A stretch of DNA of 64,000 nt, from assembly GCF_964275005.1 (NCBI RefSeq), contig NC_092701.1, positions 8,073,955 through 8,137,954 on the forward strand. The letters are read 5' to 3'. The notes below the pieces were generated by a model that had not been told where the DNA came from, did no database searches, and worked only from the letters and a program-made list of their open reading frames with translations. Both the position numbers and the translations under genes were made by a program. Shown one piece after another: positions 1 to 12,412 of the stretch; within the stretch, counting starts at the first letter, position 1; every line of letters starts with the position of its first letter. Source of the DNA: Diadema setosum (lineage: Eukaryota > Echinodermata > Echinoidea > Diadematoida > Diadematidae).

Positions 1-2190
1 CCCACCCCCCCCCCCAAAAAAAAAAATGCAACCGAGTTTAATGCAATGTTTAGTAATTGAGAAAAATGTGCTTCTCAAAGTGATTTTGATAAGACAGGGA
101 GCAACTATCCTCGGTTACACAGTTTAGAGTAGATACAATCTCATTGTTTTGTTTTGTTTTTTGTACAAAACTCACTTTTTATGTTCCGCCGTTTTCTTTT
201 TTTCCTCATTATTTAATTCAAACAAGCACATACATTCTTATCCAATAAGACAACCTGACACATTTTATTTACATAAACCTAAAACGGTAATGACTCTGAA
301 ATCTATCAGACACACCAGAACCGATATTTGGAACTTTCTTTCTTGTGAAATATAGATGAAAAGTCCATGAACTCTTTAATAAAGCCATAAAAACAATGTT
401 GCTCTTTGGATTTAAGTGATTTCGTCATTGTACTCTCCATGAAATCCCTTCGTGGAAATGTCCGCACTTAAACTCTAACCAACCATGACCTACAACTGTT
501 CATGGTCTTTACCTCTGTGAGAAAATATTTTGTCATGCCTTACTGATCACTTATACAGGTGATCTTACTTTGTGTAAACTTTTAGTAAAACCGGACAGAC
601 CTCTAATTTCCCTTTCTCCTTTCTACTATCCCATTTCTGCACAGTTTATTCCTTCCTTATATTTTTTCCCGATACGTATAACATATGAGGGTTGCAAGCA
701 AATCAAGTGACGCTTAAGCTGTATGGTCCTTCTGGATTATTCAGTGTTATTGCCAATACGTTTTGTTATTCATTGCAAAGGCACTGAAGACGAAACTATT
801 TTGTTATATTCATTTATTCAATTCAATTCAATTCATTTTATTTTCATACTTCTCATTTATGAACATTAGAACAGAAACCAGACAAGTTCTTTTACCTTGT
901 GAACAATGTGCAGAAAACAAACAATATACATGGTGATAACACAGTAATTACATGTAATGATAACTGGTCAAAATCGAAATCGAAATGGGATTGATCAAAG
1001 AGAAGTATGACGGGACCTACATGAAAGCTAGCTTGTTTGGCTGTAAGCCCCGAGTAATCAGTGTTTGTGAAAAAGAAACGGAGAACGGATAGAAGATAAG
1101 ACCAGAATGATGATGTCAGGTTGTCTAATTTTATGTAATAAAAAAGAAGAAGAAAAAGAAGAAGAAGAAAAACAAACAAACTATACAATAATATGAACTT
1201 ACTGTGACCGAGCCATCATTATCATAAAGCCTACTTTGGTATATATACTATAAACTATTGTTGCATTAAAACTATCACCAGGATATGATCAGTAAGACAC
1301 AAAAAGTAACATGTACAGCTAAATAAGCCATTTGGTGCCTGCCGTCAAGCTCTGCATAGAAAGTTAGAGAGGGGAAGAGGGAAAGAGGAAGAGAGGGAAA
1401 CGAAGTAGAATGTGGAATTGCTAATGATGAATTCAGAGAGCCTGATGGCAAGACCCTAAATGGAATCTGCAACGTGTTGACAAAATGTTTGATTGGACAA
1501 TAACATACCACAGTATTACATAAGACATTACGACTATTGAGTGTCTGCAAAGTATGCACTCAGTAAAGACTCTTTTAATTTACGTTTAAAGGAATATAAG
1601 GACGAGCAGCTTGTTATTTCGGGGAGAGGTCATTCCAGTATCTAGGGCCCGTATACATTATCGTTTTTTTGGCAAAAATTTGTTCGAGTACATGGAAGGT
1701 GAAATGCGTCACTTTGGCGGGTAGGATAATTATGAATCAAATAGTTTTTCCTGAACATGCGAGTAAAAACATCCGGTAGCTCGCTGGCAGAAAATTTGTG
1801 CATAAATATGCCGACGTTGTAACTGAACAGATCTGATGTTTTCAGTATTTTATTTTTCAAAAATAAATCATTTATATGTAAGGCACCAACAATGTATACA
1901 TTTGTATATACAATCCACATGTCTGTGCATGTACAATGATACTGCAGGAACCAATAAATCAAATCAAAAATATTCTGCTACACTAGCAGGTCTTCCAAGT
2001 ACTACGTCTGCGTATATGGGCCTATACACTGCATGTGTACAGGGCTTCCTCGAGAAACAGATCTGCTGGATATGAACTAAATGGAGTATCCCTCGCTGTT
2101 AAAAAATGTGGATTGATAAACAAATGATTGAATAGCTATATTACAGAGAAATTTTGATACACAATTTCTTAATGAACTTATGGCGGTTTA
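1..2190. other. Non-coding stretch with minor repeats
   Basis: It opens with a C run then an A run. It holds the LINE-like tail at 815-850 and a GAA-rich stretch near 1143-1170. The open frames are short, low-complexity or have no recognisable domain. No exon can be supported. Confidence 0.5.
815..850 (-). repeat. LINE-like 3' tail (ATTCA repeats)
   Basis: Short tandem ATTCA units followed by TTTTATTTTCAT. Read on the minus strand this is an A-rich tail made of GAATT units, as at the 3' end of many CR1/L2-type LINEs. DNA to its right (to about 1.7 kb) may be LINE 3' UTR, but no reverse transcriptase is readable. Confidence 0.45.
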
Positions 2191-2195
2191 TTGTG

Positions 2196-4400
2196 GAGAC
2201 CAATGGGAGACTTTCGGGCAATAGCATCATGAATAGTCTTGTGCTCAAAATACATTACTCCTCATTCTTCATTGCTTGGATCTTCGCTGAAGACCGCTCT
2301 ACAACTGCCATCTCTAAACCGCCAGGATTTCAATAAGAATCCATTTATTTCTTCGAGGGTAACCTTTCTGCGGTGAGGGACAATGAATATCCATTTGAGT
2401 GCCATCCTTGAGAATTTCTATTCATTGTTAAGAACGATACATTTCAGTCTTCTTCCTCGATTAATTACAGTGATATCATCAATTTGGTGATATAACTGAC
2501 CAAAGGAAAAAAAATTGAGAGATGTTGAGAAAAAGCAATCATACGAAAGTCATTTCAGCCCGTTCTTCATGGCTCACTGTTCTTACTGGTTCCAATAAAG
2601 ACATGGTCATTGGTTTAAGATACCGATTGTTCAACAAAACTTATGGTCGCAATATTCCTCTACAATCCATTAGGCTGAAGACACACTAATACGTTTGACT
2701 GGAAAACAGAAATTTATTTCATTCAGGGAGAAAGCTTTCTCTTTGACAAACATTATCTTTTAATACATAAGCATATCGACATTTCATATCCATGTGCATC
2801 ACACGCGTATAAATGTATAGATATGTGTAATATATGTATATAATCCGTCTAAATAGATTGAGGAAGCATAATTATGAAAGGATCCTTTGAAAACAGTCAA
2901 TTATGTTTATTTCTCATCCCACTGAAACCACCTCATCCCTCGGCTTTCAATCACAAACATCAAATGAGAGATGATACCGAGTAATGGAAGTTATTGCTAT
3001 CGACAGTCCATTTTATTTTGGCAGTTGTTATTCATGGAGAGCAAAATGTAATGTACCCGATACACAAACAACTAAACAAACAAACAAACAAAAAATACAA
3101 TATCAATGACCTGACAGCACATTTCTCTACAACAACTGCAACTGCAAACGTGATTTTGGCAGATAAGAGAACAAATACATTATTTTATTTACATCGAGAA
3201 ATTTCTATATCAAAACTTTTTTAACCTCAGAAAACAAATTTTAGAACTTGATAAGCTTGTCGGATTTTAACTGAACTGTCGTTATGCGTTTTTTGTTTGT
3301 TTGTTTGTTTGTTTATTTGTTTTTTGAATTAACGTATTGTATTTATGTTCTGCTCACTCTCGTGCACGAGTTGACTGCATGTGGACTTTAAAGTCTACAA
3401 AATGTCATATCAGGCAGGAACTCAATTAGCAAAGGAAAGCAAACAAACAAACGAAATAATTAAATTGATTTTAGAATCTTCATGAGCACTTCTTTTTTCT
3501 TTTCTTTTTTGATGAGGCTTTCGTTTCTATAGGTGTTATAAAGTGGTACAATTACTCCAAATTTAAAACATGTTATCCAAATGTTCACTTTGTGTACATT
3601 GTCTGAAAAAAGCCAATGAGGCATTTCCTGCTCTCTCTTATTTTTAAACTCTCTTTCAGGAGATCTTAAACGATTGTCAGGTGTACAGCTACCTTTTGGT
3701 ATAGCAAAATGCACACATTCTATAAACGACCCTTCCTTTCTCTGTAAAAGGTCCTTTTTTCCCTTGATATTAAGCGAAAGGGGAAAGATTGCTAGAAAAT
3801 TAAGTGAATGTCGGGGAAATATCCGAACAATACTTTCAGAGCTGCAAATCTCGAGGCTCTCAACATCTTGCTTGTCAAAAAGAAGGACGCTGGAAAAGTT
3901 TGAACAGTAAGAATTTCGTCGGTGAATGCCCTAATGCAAGAAGTTGTTTTGTTTTGTGTTTTTTTTTTTTTTGTATTTGAAAGAAAATGAGCCTGCTCTT
4001 CCATCGCATTTGCTGACATCGCTTATGTGACTATAAATGCTAGGGTTTTCTTCGCTCTTCTTTTTCCAAATAATGGGCTTAAAAAAAAAAACCAAACCAA
4101 AAAAAAAAAAAAAAACAACTTGCAAATACGTCAGAAGAAGCTAGATATTGTCTTTCTCCCCACAAAAATCAATATCCATGTTTTGTCCACTAACTCCAGG
4201 CCGTTCTGCTGTTTCAAAGCTCTAGGATCTATAGAGAGATATGTTTTAGTTGCTTGAATGCAGCAGGAGTATAATTAAACTTATATACATTGATTTGAGT
4301 GATATATCTCTCAGGCACTCTCTCTTCAGAATTTATAGTAGGATTCTAACTTGGAATAAAGGGTTTTTCCTGTATCAATCCACATGTTCCCTCCTTGTCG
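2196..4400. repeat. Duplicated non-coding block, left copy
   Basis: Several colinear stretches match 59566-62640 in the same orientation. Pairs are 2196-2560 with 59566-59930 (both include 'atgggagactttcg' and 'atttcaataagaatc'), 2870-2975 with 60534-60650 (both include 'gctttcaatcacaaacac/t'), 3330-3400 with 61240-61320, and 4140-4400 with 62300-62640 (both include 'gatatatctctcag'). The spacing differs through small insertions. No protein frame is kept in both copies, so this looks like an old segmental duplication of non-coding or decayed sequence. Confidence 0.6.
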
Positions 4401-5873
4401 TTACCTTGACATACGCACGAACACACAAAGAACTTTGTTTTCTTCACTTCATTTCATTCCATTTATACGGCACAAACCAACACGGCTGTTATTCCTCATT
4501 TCCTTGCATTATGAGATAAAATGACATATTAAGAGACATAGAAATATACGAAAAGTGAATTAAAATGGGGAGGGGAAGGGAAACACGAAATCACTACGGT
4601 TGAAAAACACAATATCTATACTACATTTTTTTTTTTTTTTGCTACTAAAGGTTTGTTATTAATTTGATGCATGTTGGCAGTGTATTTTATAATTTAGGAC
4701 TTCGGTAACTAAAACCCCTTTGCTTGAAGCACATTTTAATCTATTGAATTTAACTTGAATACAAACGTATTTCTTAACTCATCATCAAAAGTTTTCAACA
4801 TATTACATTTGTACTAATAAAGGGATTAAGTTTTAAGGCGATTTTGTACCATGTGCAGGATAATTATGTATATTGATTTCTTCTCATCTGAATAGTGTCA
4901 GTATGAATTGGTGAGTATAACAACTCTGTTGGATATATCAAATTTTACCTTTCATACTGTTCTTAACGATCTATTTTTTGATGATGTGAAGATCCTGAGT
5001 TATAAATGTACACTTTTAAAGTGAAGAGCAGTACAAACATCTCCTTATCTATACTGTTTAGACTTTGTTGTTTTTTTTATAATCATACCTGAGAGACTTA
5101 CTGCACTGGCGGATGCACCTTAAACACCCAACGGACACCGCACCGTGTTTGACTACTACAATGTAGTAAGTTTTGTTAGAGTTGTCTGGTAATGCACCAT
5201 TGGCATAGTTGAAAAGTGAAACTTCTTGTTAGGGGCCGAGGACAAAGATGAGGAGAGTCGAGGGGGACTCTCTAGAAGAGAAAATCTCTGAAAGTCACTG
5301 GTTTTCTTTTGTATGTGTGGGTGTGTGCCTAGTGTGCGTATGTGCGTGTGGGTGTGTGTATGTTCGTGTTGTGTGATATTAAGTTTCCGTTATCCTTTAT
5401 TTTTTTTAACGCATTTGTATTGGCCAACAGTGTGTGACTTGCTTTACCGTTTTCAGAAGGCAAGGGGATCAATAATTATCCTCAACATATTTCAGTAAAC
5501 AGTGGCAGGAATCTGTAATTTTCATAAAACACCGTGTGAAAAGTAACATTTTGTAGAGTTATCAATATATTTCTTAACATCGTTGTCAATTTAAAACATC
5601 ACGAAATGTTGTATTCTTTCTATGCAGTCACGGTGCTAGCGGAACCTTTTTTATTTTTTTTTTATTTTTTAACCATTGGATAATTTGTTCCCATACTTCA
5701 CTGACGTATTGTGCTAATGTTCATGCGCATTGACATAGTCTACGTTATCGTTAAAATGCATACAAGCATAATAGGGAAAAAATGCTAGATTAAGTGGATA
5801 TTCTGCAAAAGAAAATCGACAATTTCCCCTCTTTCACTTTTCCTGTTTTGCTTATACCCGCATTACACGGTAC

Positions 5874-5906
<33 letters not shown>

Positions 5907-6996
5907 CAACGGCAAACACACGCAAATGTCACCATCAACACACTGAGAAAACTAAATCAATGTCACAGCATCAGATTTTAATCTTTCCTCGAAACATCGT
6001 TTCATACTTCCCGATTTAATACAGGAGTCTGTTGTAGAAAGAATTGTTAAATTTTAGTTTTCTTATTCCACAAGTATAAATGCTGCTTGCAATTAACTGA
6101 TGACACCGACAGTGTATGCTATACAAGGTCAATTACTGTGCTCTATCATTGTTATACAACAAAACAAGAAACTTTGCACCTGTTACGTACTGTCAATATC
6201 TCCTAGTATCGAAGCTTTTCCGAATTATGTTTAGTCGCTGTCAAGTCGTCTACTGAACTTGCCCAATGTCCCTGACACACAGTAATACAGATTCTATAGC
6301 GTTAACGATATCAATGCACCGTTGCACACTAACATGGATAAGCTGAATTGTATCAAAACGTTATTTGGATATTTTGTGTATTATTAGTTTATCTATTTCA
6401 ACATCATTATTTTCACTGGATGACAAGATCAACAAGTGAATGTTGTTTAACATCTAGGTCCTGTACGATCCAAGCTGATAAATACAAAATGACATTTCAT
6501 AAATAATGACAAAACGAAAAAGTTTCAGGGAGCAAGACACAAAGTTGAAATCAGAAATTCCTTTAACCAGGCGTTGGAAATGACAAAAACAATATAATGA
6601 AAAAGTTGTACTCAAAACAATCAAATTATTAGTCCACGATATGAACTTAAAAACTCTTCAAGCAGGAATTTGAATTCACAAGCCCCTCAATAAATTACTC
6701 GAAAAAAGAAAGAGTAAACTCTATCAGGACTGAAAACAGAAATTTTGTATGATCAAAGTCAACAAAATAATTCCTTAGTCCAATCAGATAATTATTCAGG
6801 AGCACCTAGCTGAATAATTATGTGACCCGTGGAAACGAAAATCTTGCCCAGGCTGCCACGTTCCGTTTCCCAAATCTGTTTCGCAATTTTTTAAGTCGTC
6901 AAAGCTCCATGCTTTTAAAAGATAAAAGTCTTAGCTTTATACAATGAACTATTAAAACTAAACGGTAGAAGTTTCACTGAAATTGAATTACAACTG
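4400..6996. other. Non-coding stretch, nothing recognised
   Basis: AT-rich sequence with a GTGTGTG patch near 5313-5370 and a CA microsatellite at about 5872-5910. I see no gene, no RNA gene and no element ends. Confidence 0.45.
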
Positions 6997-6998
6997 TA

Positions 6999-7205
6999 AA
7001 GGGGATGGCTAGTAACTGTACAGGCATGCTAGCCTGGAAACATTAAACTGCACATTACTTGAATATGAGACCATTCTGAAGCAAACAATTTTTAAACACA
7101 ACAATAGATATATAATGTACTCTCAAATGAAACCTACAAGAATTGGAACAATCATCCCCCAGCATTCCCACTGATTCCCACTGATCAGTTACTAGCCATC
7201 CCCTT
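6999..7205. mobile_element. 207-bp MITE with perfect terminal inverted repeats
   Basis: The left end AAGGGGATGGCTAGTAACTG is matched exactly, inverted, by the right end CAGTTACTAGCCATCCCCTT. Both ends are flanked by TA (6997-6998 and 7206-7207), the target duplication expected of Tc1/mariner-type elements. The interior has no coding frame, so it is non-autonomous. The intact 20-bp repeats suggest a fairly recent insertion. Confidence 0.85.
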
Positions 7206-7207
7206 TA

Positions 7208-8270
7208 AAAAGTTGTGAAAATGAACCTCTTCATGTTTGATGGCATATGTATATCATCTGAGGTTGCGTTGCTCTTGCTCACAGGTTTTCTATGTAAATG
7301 TACAATATATTATTCTTTTTCTCGAGATGAATTGGTTCTTTAACAATAATTGTGACTGTGCATCACAACCGACAAAAAGTCGCAAGCACCGATTTTGCGT
7401 AAGCACTCCAAATAGGTGACACGGGTCAACCTCGTCAATCTTTAGTTTTTCGGGTTTTTTTTTTTTTTTTTTTTTGAAGAATAATTCTTCTGATTTATTC
7501 TTCTTTTTTTTTTTGGTCATAAAAAGAATGGGAAATTGTGTTTTTATCAGTTTTTTTTAGAACATTTTTGTAGAACAATGTGATAAAATAATTATGTCTG
7601 AGAGGAATCTGTTAATTTCTTAAAATCCTTGACACATGCACTCTTCAATTACAACTCTAGTAGATTTTGAAAGGATAATGATATTGCTTTGAAAGTTGAT
7701 ACTATTTATGGATATAATGTCTTGATAAAGCATGCTCAATTTCAGCTTAAATTTATAATTCCTTCACTGTTGTTGCTATGGAGTTTTACATCTTTTATTG
7801 TCTCATTCATTGCACAGAGCAAAGCGTGGTAAAATCAAGCTCTTGAATAGACCCTATTCAATGTACTTCAGAGCCTCTTTTCTCAGTACACACACCTTTA
7901 GCCGAGTGCATGTTTTCTGTCTAATATTAAGATAGGTTAAGAGAGTCCATTTGAATGGAGTTATAAATCATTTTAAAGCTTAAACTCTGCTCATCCAGAA
8001 TCTGCCCTTAACTTCAAATACATGTCTAGTGACTAGTTACTTTTATCGTGCAGGGTCACAATTGATCGTATCGTCCTTCCCATCATGCGCACATTATACA
8101 CTTTTCCTGATACAGCGATCGAAAACATTGAAAGGGAGGGGCTTTTGATAAATCGTCGATTTTTCGGTATAACAATTATTGAAGAGGTGTGAGGCGACAT
8201 TACCATTTTCGCACACATTAATGCGTCTTGCATTTGGTCTGATCGTCTGTATGTGAGTCGAAGAGCTGAA
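7208..8270. other. Non-coding 3' flank of the GPCR gene
   Basis: Contains T runs (about 7455-7475 and 7503-7514) and otherwise unremarkable AT-rich DNA. The 3' UTR of the minus-strand GPCR gene must lie here, but I cannot place a confident poly(A) site. Confidence 0.4.
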
Positions 8271-9485
8271 CTATTTTTGACTGAGAAACAGTTTCTTGCA
8301 ATTATCTCTGAAACGTCTATTAACGGCTGTGTAAATGAACAGATTAGTGATGAGGCTGACATATTTGACTTGATAGAGAAAGTAGAGCATTCCCCTTGGT
8401 ATAATGCTACCTATGTGGCTGATTTGCGCAATGGAGAGCTGATCGAGCACGACGCTGGGCAGCCAGAGGAGAAAGAATACGGCCGTGATGATTATCAGCA
8501 TCTGTGTAGTCTTGTGATCCGATTTGCGAACGTTTCTGGGTCTAGCTTGCGCCTGGTCGAGGTTCTGCCGGCTTGCCGGTTCTTTCATATCCGACGGATG
8601 TGGTGGACTCGGTTTCAGATTTGCCGTATGACTGTCCATGGCAATGGGTGAGAAATTGTTCGATAGAGGGTCTGATGAGTTACAGGCCATATCGATGCTC
8701 TTGCTTATACAGGAAACAGCTCCCAGTGTTTCTGATTTGCTCGTACGTTCGGAAGCAAATTTATCACTTAGTATTTCACGACGGATTCCTTGGTAATATC
8801 TGATGTGTTTTAAAATCAAGGCATACAGCACAGTGACAGGTAAAGCGGAGGCGCAGAAGAGAACCGCCTGTGACCGGGCGTACACATTCTGCACCCATGC
8901 GATGTTTCCGTATACATTGCAGAAATACTCGCGGCCTAACTTGTACGACGTCGTGATGAAAAAGAACGGTACATGTACAGAAAACGCGACGACGGTGCAC
9001 GTAAGAGAAAGCCAGGCAGCAGCCCGACGTCCGACACGTTTTCCGAATGGATTACACACGGCTCGGTGGCGATATGCCGCGATAGACGTCGTTATTAACA
9101 GACTTGCGAAAAGGGGAGATCTTGAGCCAATCACCTCGATGAAGCAAGCCCATGGGTGCTCGTCATGGAAAAAGACGGCGGCGATTTTCACACCGTTGAT
9201 CACACTCCCAACGAGGTCGACTACGGCAAGGGCGATGAAGGCGACATCAGTGGCATTGCTGATAGACTGCCGGGTAAAGACAGCAATGATGATCATATTG
9301 CCGGGAATCCCGAAACCGATAGCTAAACTTCCAATTGTCAACCGCACGATCGCGAAATCGCTTAAAAACATGGCAACAAATTTTCGATGGACGATGACGC
9401 TTCCAATGACAGAGAGGCCTTGCCAAAATCTATACGGTTTATTCGATGATAAAAATACTTGGGTGTTATCAAGCTTGCAGTACAC
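8271..9485 (-). CDS. Rhodopsin-type (class A) orphan G-protein-coupled receptor
   Basis: Intronless frame of 404 codons encoding a seven-helix plasma-membrane receptor. Helix 1 carries GIPGN (about residues 57-61). Helix 2 has LAVVDL with the conserved Asp. Cys in WACFIE (helix 3) and Cys in YFCNVYG (loop 2) can form the usual disulfide. Helix 6 has FLLWLP and helix 7 has TNLFIY. Two signature motifs are altered: the DRY site reads YRH within AYRHRAVCNP, keeping the Arg, and NPxxY reads NLFIY. A long basic third loop (about 90 residues) and a short basic tail follow the class plan. Met39 (9371) sits closer to helix 1 and is an alternative start. The AxYR...VC pattern resembles the lineage-expanded orphan receptors of echinoderms. 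Ligand unknown. An opposite-strand frame at 8803-9495 is a shadow. Confidence 0.88.
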   Translation of the reverse strand: MYCKLDNTQVFLSSNKPYRFWQGLSVIGSVIVHRKFVAMFLSDFAIVRLTIGSLAIGFGIPGNMIIIAVFTRQSISNATDVAFIALAVVDLVGSVINGVKIAAVFFHDEHPWACFIEVIGSRSPLFASLLITTSIAAYRHRAVCNPFGKRVGRRAAAWLSLTCTVVAFSVHVPFFFITTSYKLGREYFCNVYGNIAWVQNVYARSQAVLFCASALPVTVLYALILKHIRYYQGIRREILSDKFASERTSKSETLGAVSCISKSIDMACNSSDPLSNNFSPIAMDSHTANLKPSPPHPSDMKEPASRQNLDQAQARPRNVRKSDHKTTQMLIIITAVFFLLWLPSVVLDQLSIAQISHIGSIIPRGMLYFLYQVKYVSLITNLFIYTAVNRRFRDNCKKLFLSQK

Positions 9486-11141
9486 TGGCCAATGACCTTA
9501 GATGTGGTGTGTGCTGAGAGGAGATCTCATTTAATTGCTCAGAATATCAGTACATATTTTGTCGACATGACCTCGATGTTCTTACATCAACTGTACTCGA
9601 AAAGTAAAATCAGTTGAACAAGGGATATAGTGCCGATATCACCGTCTATACTAACATGGAGATGAGAGGTACATGTACGTTGACTATGACTGGCACTCAA
9701 CCGTGATATAAACTTGCTCCTTGCCCGTGGTAGCCCCAGCTCACCACTCTGAATGTCGTTGAAAATTCCCTTAAATCTCAAACTCTAAACTAGCTTAATA
9801 GTACCTACCATTTGCAGGCAATGCGCTAGGGCGAAGGCAAGTCCCACCTCAATGGCAGAATAATACATGTAAATGAATTCGGTGCGTTGTTAACTGCGTT
9901 GTACACGATCATTTAGATTCGAAAATGGTGATTACAGTGTTCTTGTATTACAATGTGTCACATGAGCGACTTTTTTTTTTGTTATTTAATCTGCTACGTT
10001 GACTCATAAACATTCAAATCGAAACAGATCAAGTAGAGTTAAATCAACGTTTGTTTGTTTGTTTTTATAATCGAGTTTTGGTTGTGGGTACAACGTTGAA
10101 GTTTAGATATGAAAATATCAAATATATGATATTAAATGTAGATAAACATGTAGCTTCTAGCTTTGAATCTCCGGGTTCCGGGTTCCGGTCCCTCCTCAGA
10201 AACTGGTGCAGCGCCGGTGTGTTGCCCGGTAAACCTCGCAGATCGACAGCAGGCTCGGCCCTCAGCTATAGCGACGCTCCTCGTACCGGTAGTCGCCCCA
10301 GCCTTACAGTCCCGCTCGCCGACGTCAAGCTTCGTGGATTATGACTGGAACCCGTATCGATGTATATGATGTGCTAACTAAAATGTTTCTTTTAAACTTC
10401 TTGTCTGGAATATCCAACCCAATAGAGACGGCATTGACATTATGAACTTCTTTGCAAAATCAGTGGTTATAAACACTCGAGACAAAAATGTATTCCTTTC
10501 CTGACACAATGTAATAAGGATACATTGTATACCAAAACTTCGACTACACTGGTAGACCGACATCATTTAGACATCTCCGATTCTGAATCTGGAGTGCCTG
10601 TCGAATACGATTGGCTGGAAGAAGTGACGTAATTAAAAGACCCTAGCACCCGAGAGTTTGCCCTAGTCCTATGTGATGTGTTCATCTCTATCTGAGCAAT
10701 AATCATCAATATTCTGTTGTGGTTGGTTTGTTTTTGTTTTTTCCTTTTCTTTTCTTTCGACGTATCAGCGGTGACAGTCAATCTTACGGCAATGATTCGC
10801 GGACGACACTTGTGCGGGCATGCGCACAAACACTTTGATGATGCTATTTGATGGATTTTACTCGCGGCACTCTGGCGACAGGTTTCCTTTTCCGTGAAAA
10901 AAAAAAAAAAAAAACCAGTGTGTGTGTGTGGGTGTGTGTGGGTGTGTGTGTGTGTGATAGAGAGGGGGGGGGGGGAGAAAGAGTTATGGGATCATTGATG
11001 AAATCGTAACGCCTAAAGCAGTGGTTTTCTGGGTATTATAGCACTTTATAATTCCTTGAGTGCTTGTAAGCGCGTGTGTATTTGTACGGGGCATGCATGC
11101 ACACCAGGGAAAAAAAAATCCTGTTTTAAATGAACAGCGAG

Positions 11142-11176
<35 letters not shown>

Positions 11177-12100
11177 TTAACAGCCCCTCCGAGGTATTCA
11201 AAACATATATGTACGTACCTTTACAAATTATGTCCTTCTGTTAAAGCTATGCAGAGATATTGGTTGAAATTGCCCATACAAGAATGTTTAAACTGAATAT
11301 TTCATGAAATTGCAAATATAGTTTAAGCCAGCCCGAGTAATTATAATTTCCGACATCACAAAAAAGATTAGTGCAACATAAGACGAGGAGAAAACCTTTT
11401 TTCTTTTTATATAGAAAACCTACCGAGACTCGCGGAACACGACTGCTACTTGTGACGTCATTGAATGGAATTTAGCTAACAAAAGCAGACTATGTCCTAT
11501 AGACAATTCATAGGTTGAAAGACGTGCAACTGATTCCTTGGTGAGTGTCTTAATGATATTTAGCTGGGATAAATGCTATACCAATGTAAAGTGAATCTAA
11601 CGCTTTCCCGCGTCATTTGAATGATCTGCTCTAAAGACATCAACAGTAACGACAATATTTCAAACAGGAAGTAAAATTCCAAAATTGATATCGTTGTACA
11701 ACAACACAGAAGAAGCGGTGAAATTTGTAACATTGCAATTTACGAATAGTCATGGCTACATTTTGTAACATTCCATTGCTATACGTATGCAAATTGTTTA
11801 TCGCTATTGGAAATCAAGTTATTCCTGGTTCACAATTGTCATTTAATGCACGGACCTTCGTTTATGATTATGACATCGTTTATGTAATGTGTCTTTAATG
11901 ACAAATTATAAGATGATACTGCAGATTCTCTTTACGATGTATCTCCTAATGTCCTGCATGCATTTATTTTGTCATGATTTCACAGGTTATCGGTTAATTA
12001 TCATCTAATTTTACAGGTTCCCATTTACACCTTGTTGCACATAAATTTTCCCTTCTTTCCCAGAAGGTGCGAACGGATCAAAACACTCCTGTGCATATGA
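9486..12100. other. Intergenic region between GPCR and SDR copy 1
   Basis: Mostly AT-rich and non-coding. It includes the GC-rich island at 10160-10345, a GT microsatellite with a G run at about 10917-10975, and a GA microsatellite at about 11140-11173. No further exon is supported. Confidence 0.4.
10160..10345. promoter_or_regulatory. Isolated GC/CpG-rich island
   Basis: About 185 bp of clearly higher GC and CpG content than the surrounding AT-rich DNA, 0.7 kb upstream of the minus-strand GPCR start. Two overlapping open frames cross it, but neither resembles a known domain and the composition explains their openness. It could be a promoter island for the GPCR gene or a captured fragment of something GC-rich. 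Confidence 0.3.
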
Positions 12101-12102
12101 GG

Positions 12103-12394
12103 AAACGGGTGCACGTTACGAGACCAACACCCCCGAGTCACACAGCCTCCGAGTTATACAGCCCACGAGTCATACAGCCTCCGAGTTTATATGCATCCAA
12201 CGAGTCATACAGCCCATAAGTTCGACATTATGTAAACAAGGTCCACGAATCTGACACATTAAACCCCGTATTGTATCTTTCGAACTCGTAGGCTGTTTTA
12301 CCCAGTGTCGGTCCCATGAGCTTTATTGTCGAACTCTTGGGCTGTAGGACTCGTGGGCTGTATGACTCATGGGTGTCGGTCTTGTGGGATGACC
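12103..12394. mobile_element. Foldback element with ACGAGTCATACAGCCC repeats, copy A
   Basis: The left half repeats (A/C)GAGTCATACAGCC(C), and the right half carries the inverse, GGGCTGTATGACTCGTGG. The ends mirror each other (TTACGAGACCAACACCC at left, GGGTGTCGGTCTTGTGG at right). The same element lies in opposite orientation at 52886-53122. It ends about 18 bp past the stop codon of SDR copy 1, so it forms or replaces that gene's 3' UTR. Confidence 0.7.
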
Positions 12395-12412
12395 CCGATG
12401 AAACAGGTATAT

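Noticed and set aside
8803-9495. 230-codon plus-strand frame
   Set aside because: Antisense shadow of the GPCR gene, which has all the expected helices on the other strand.
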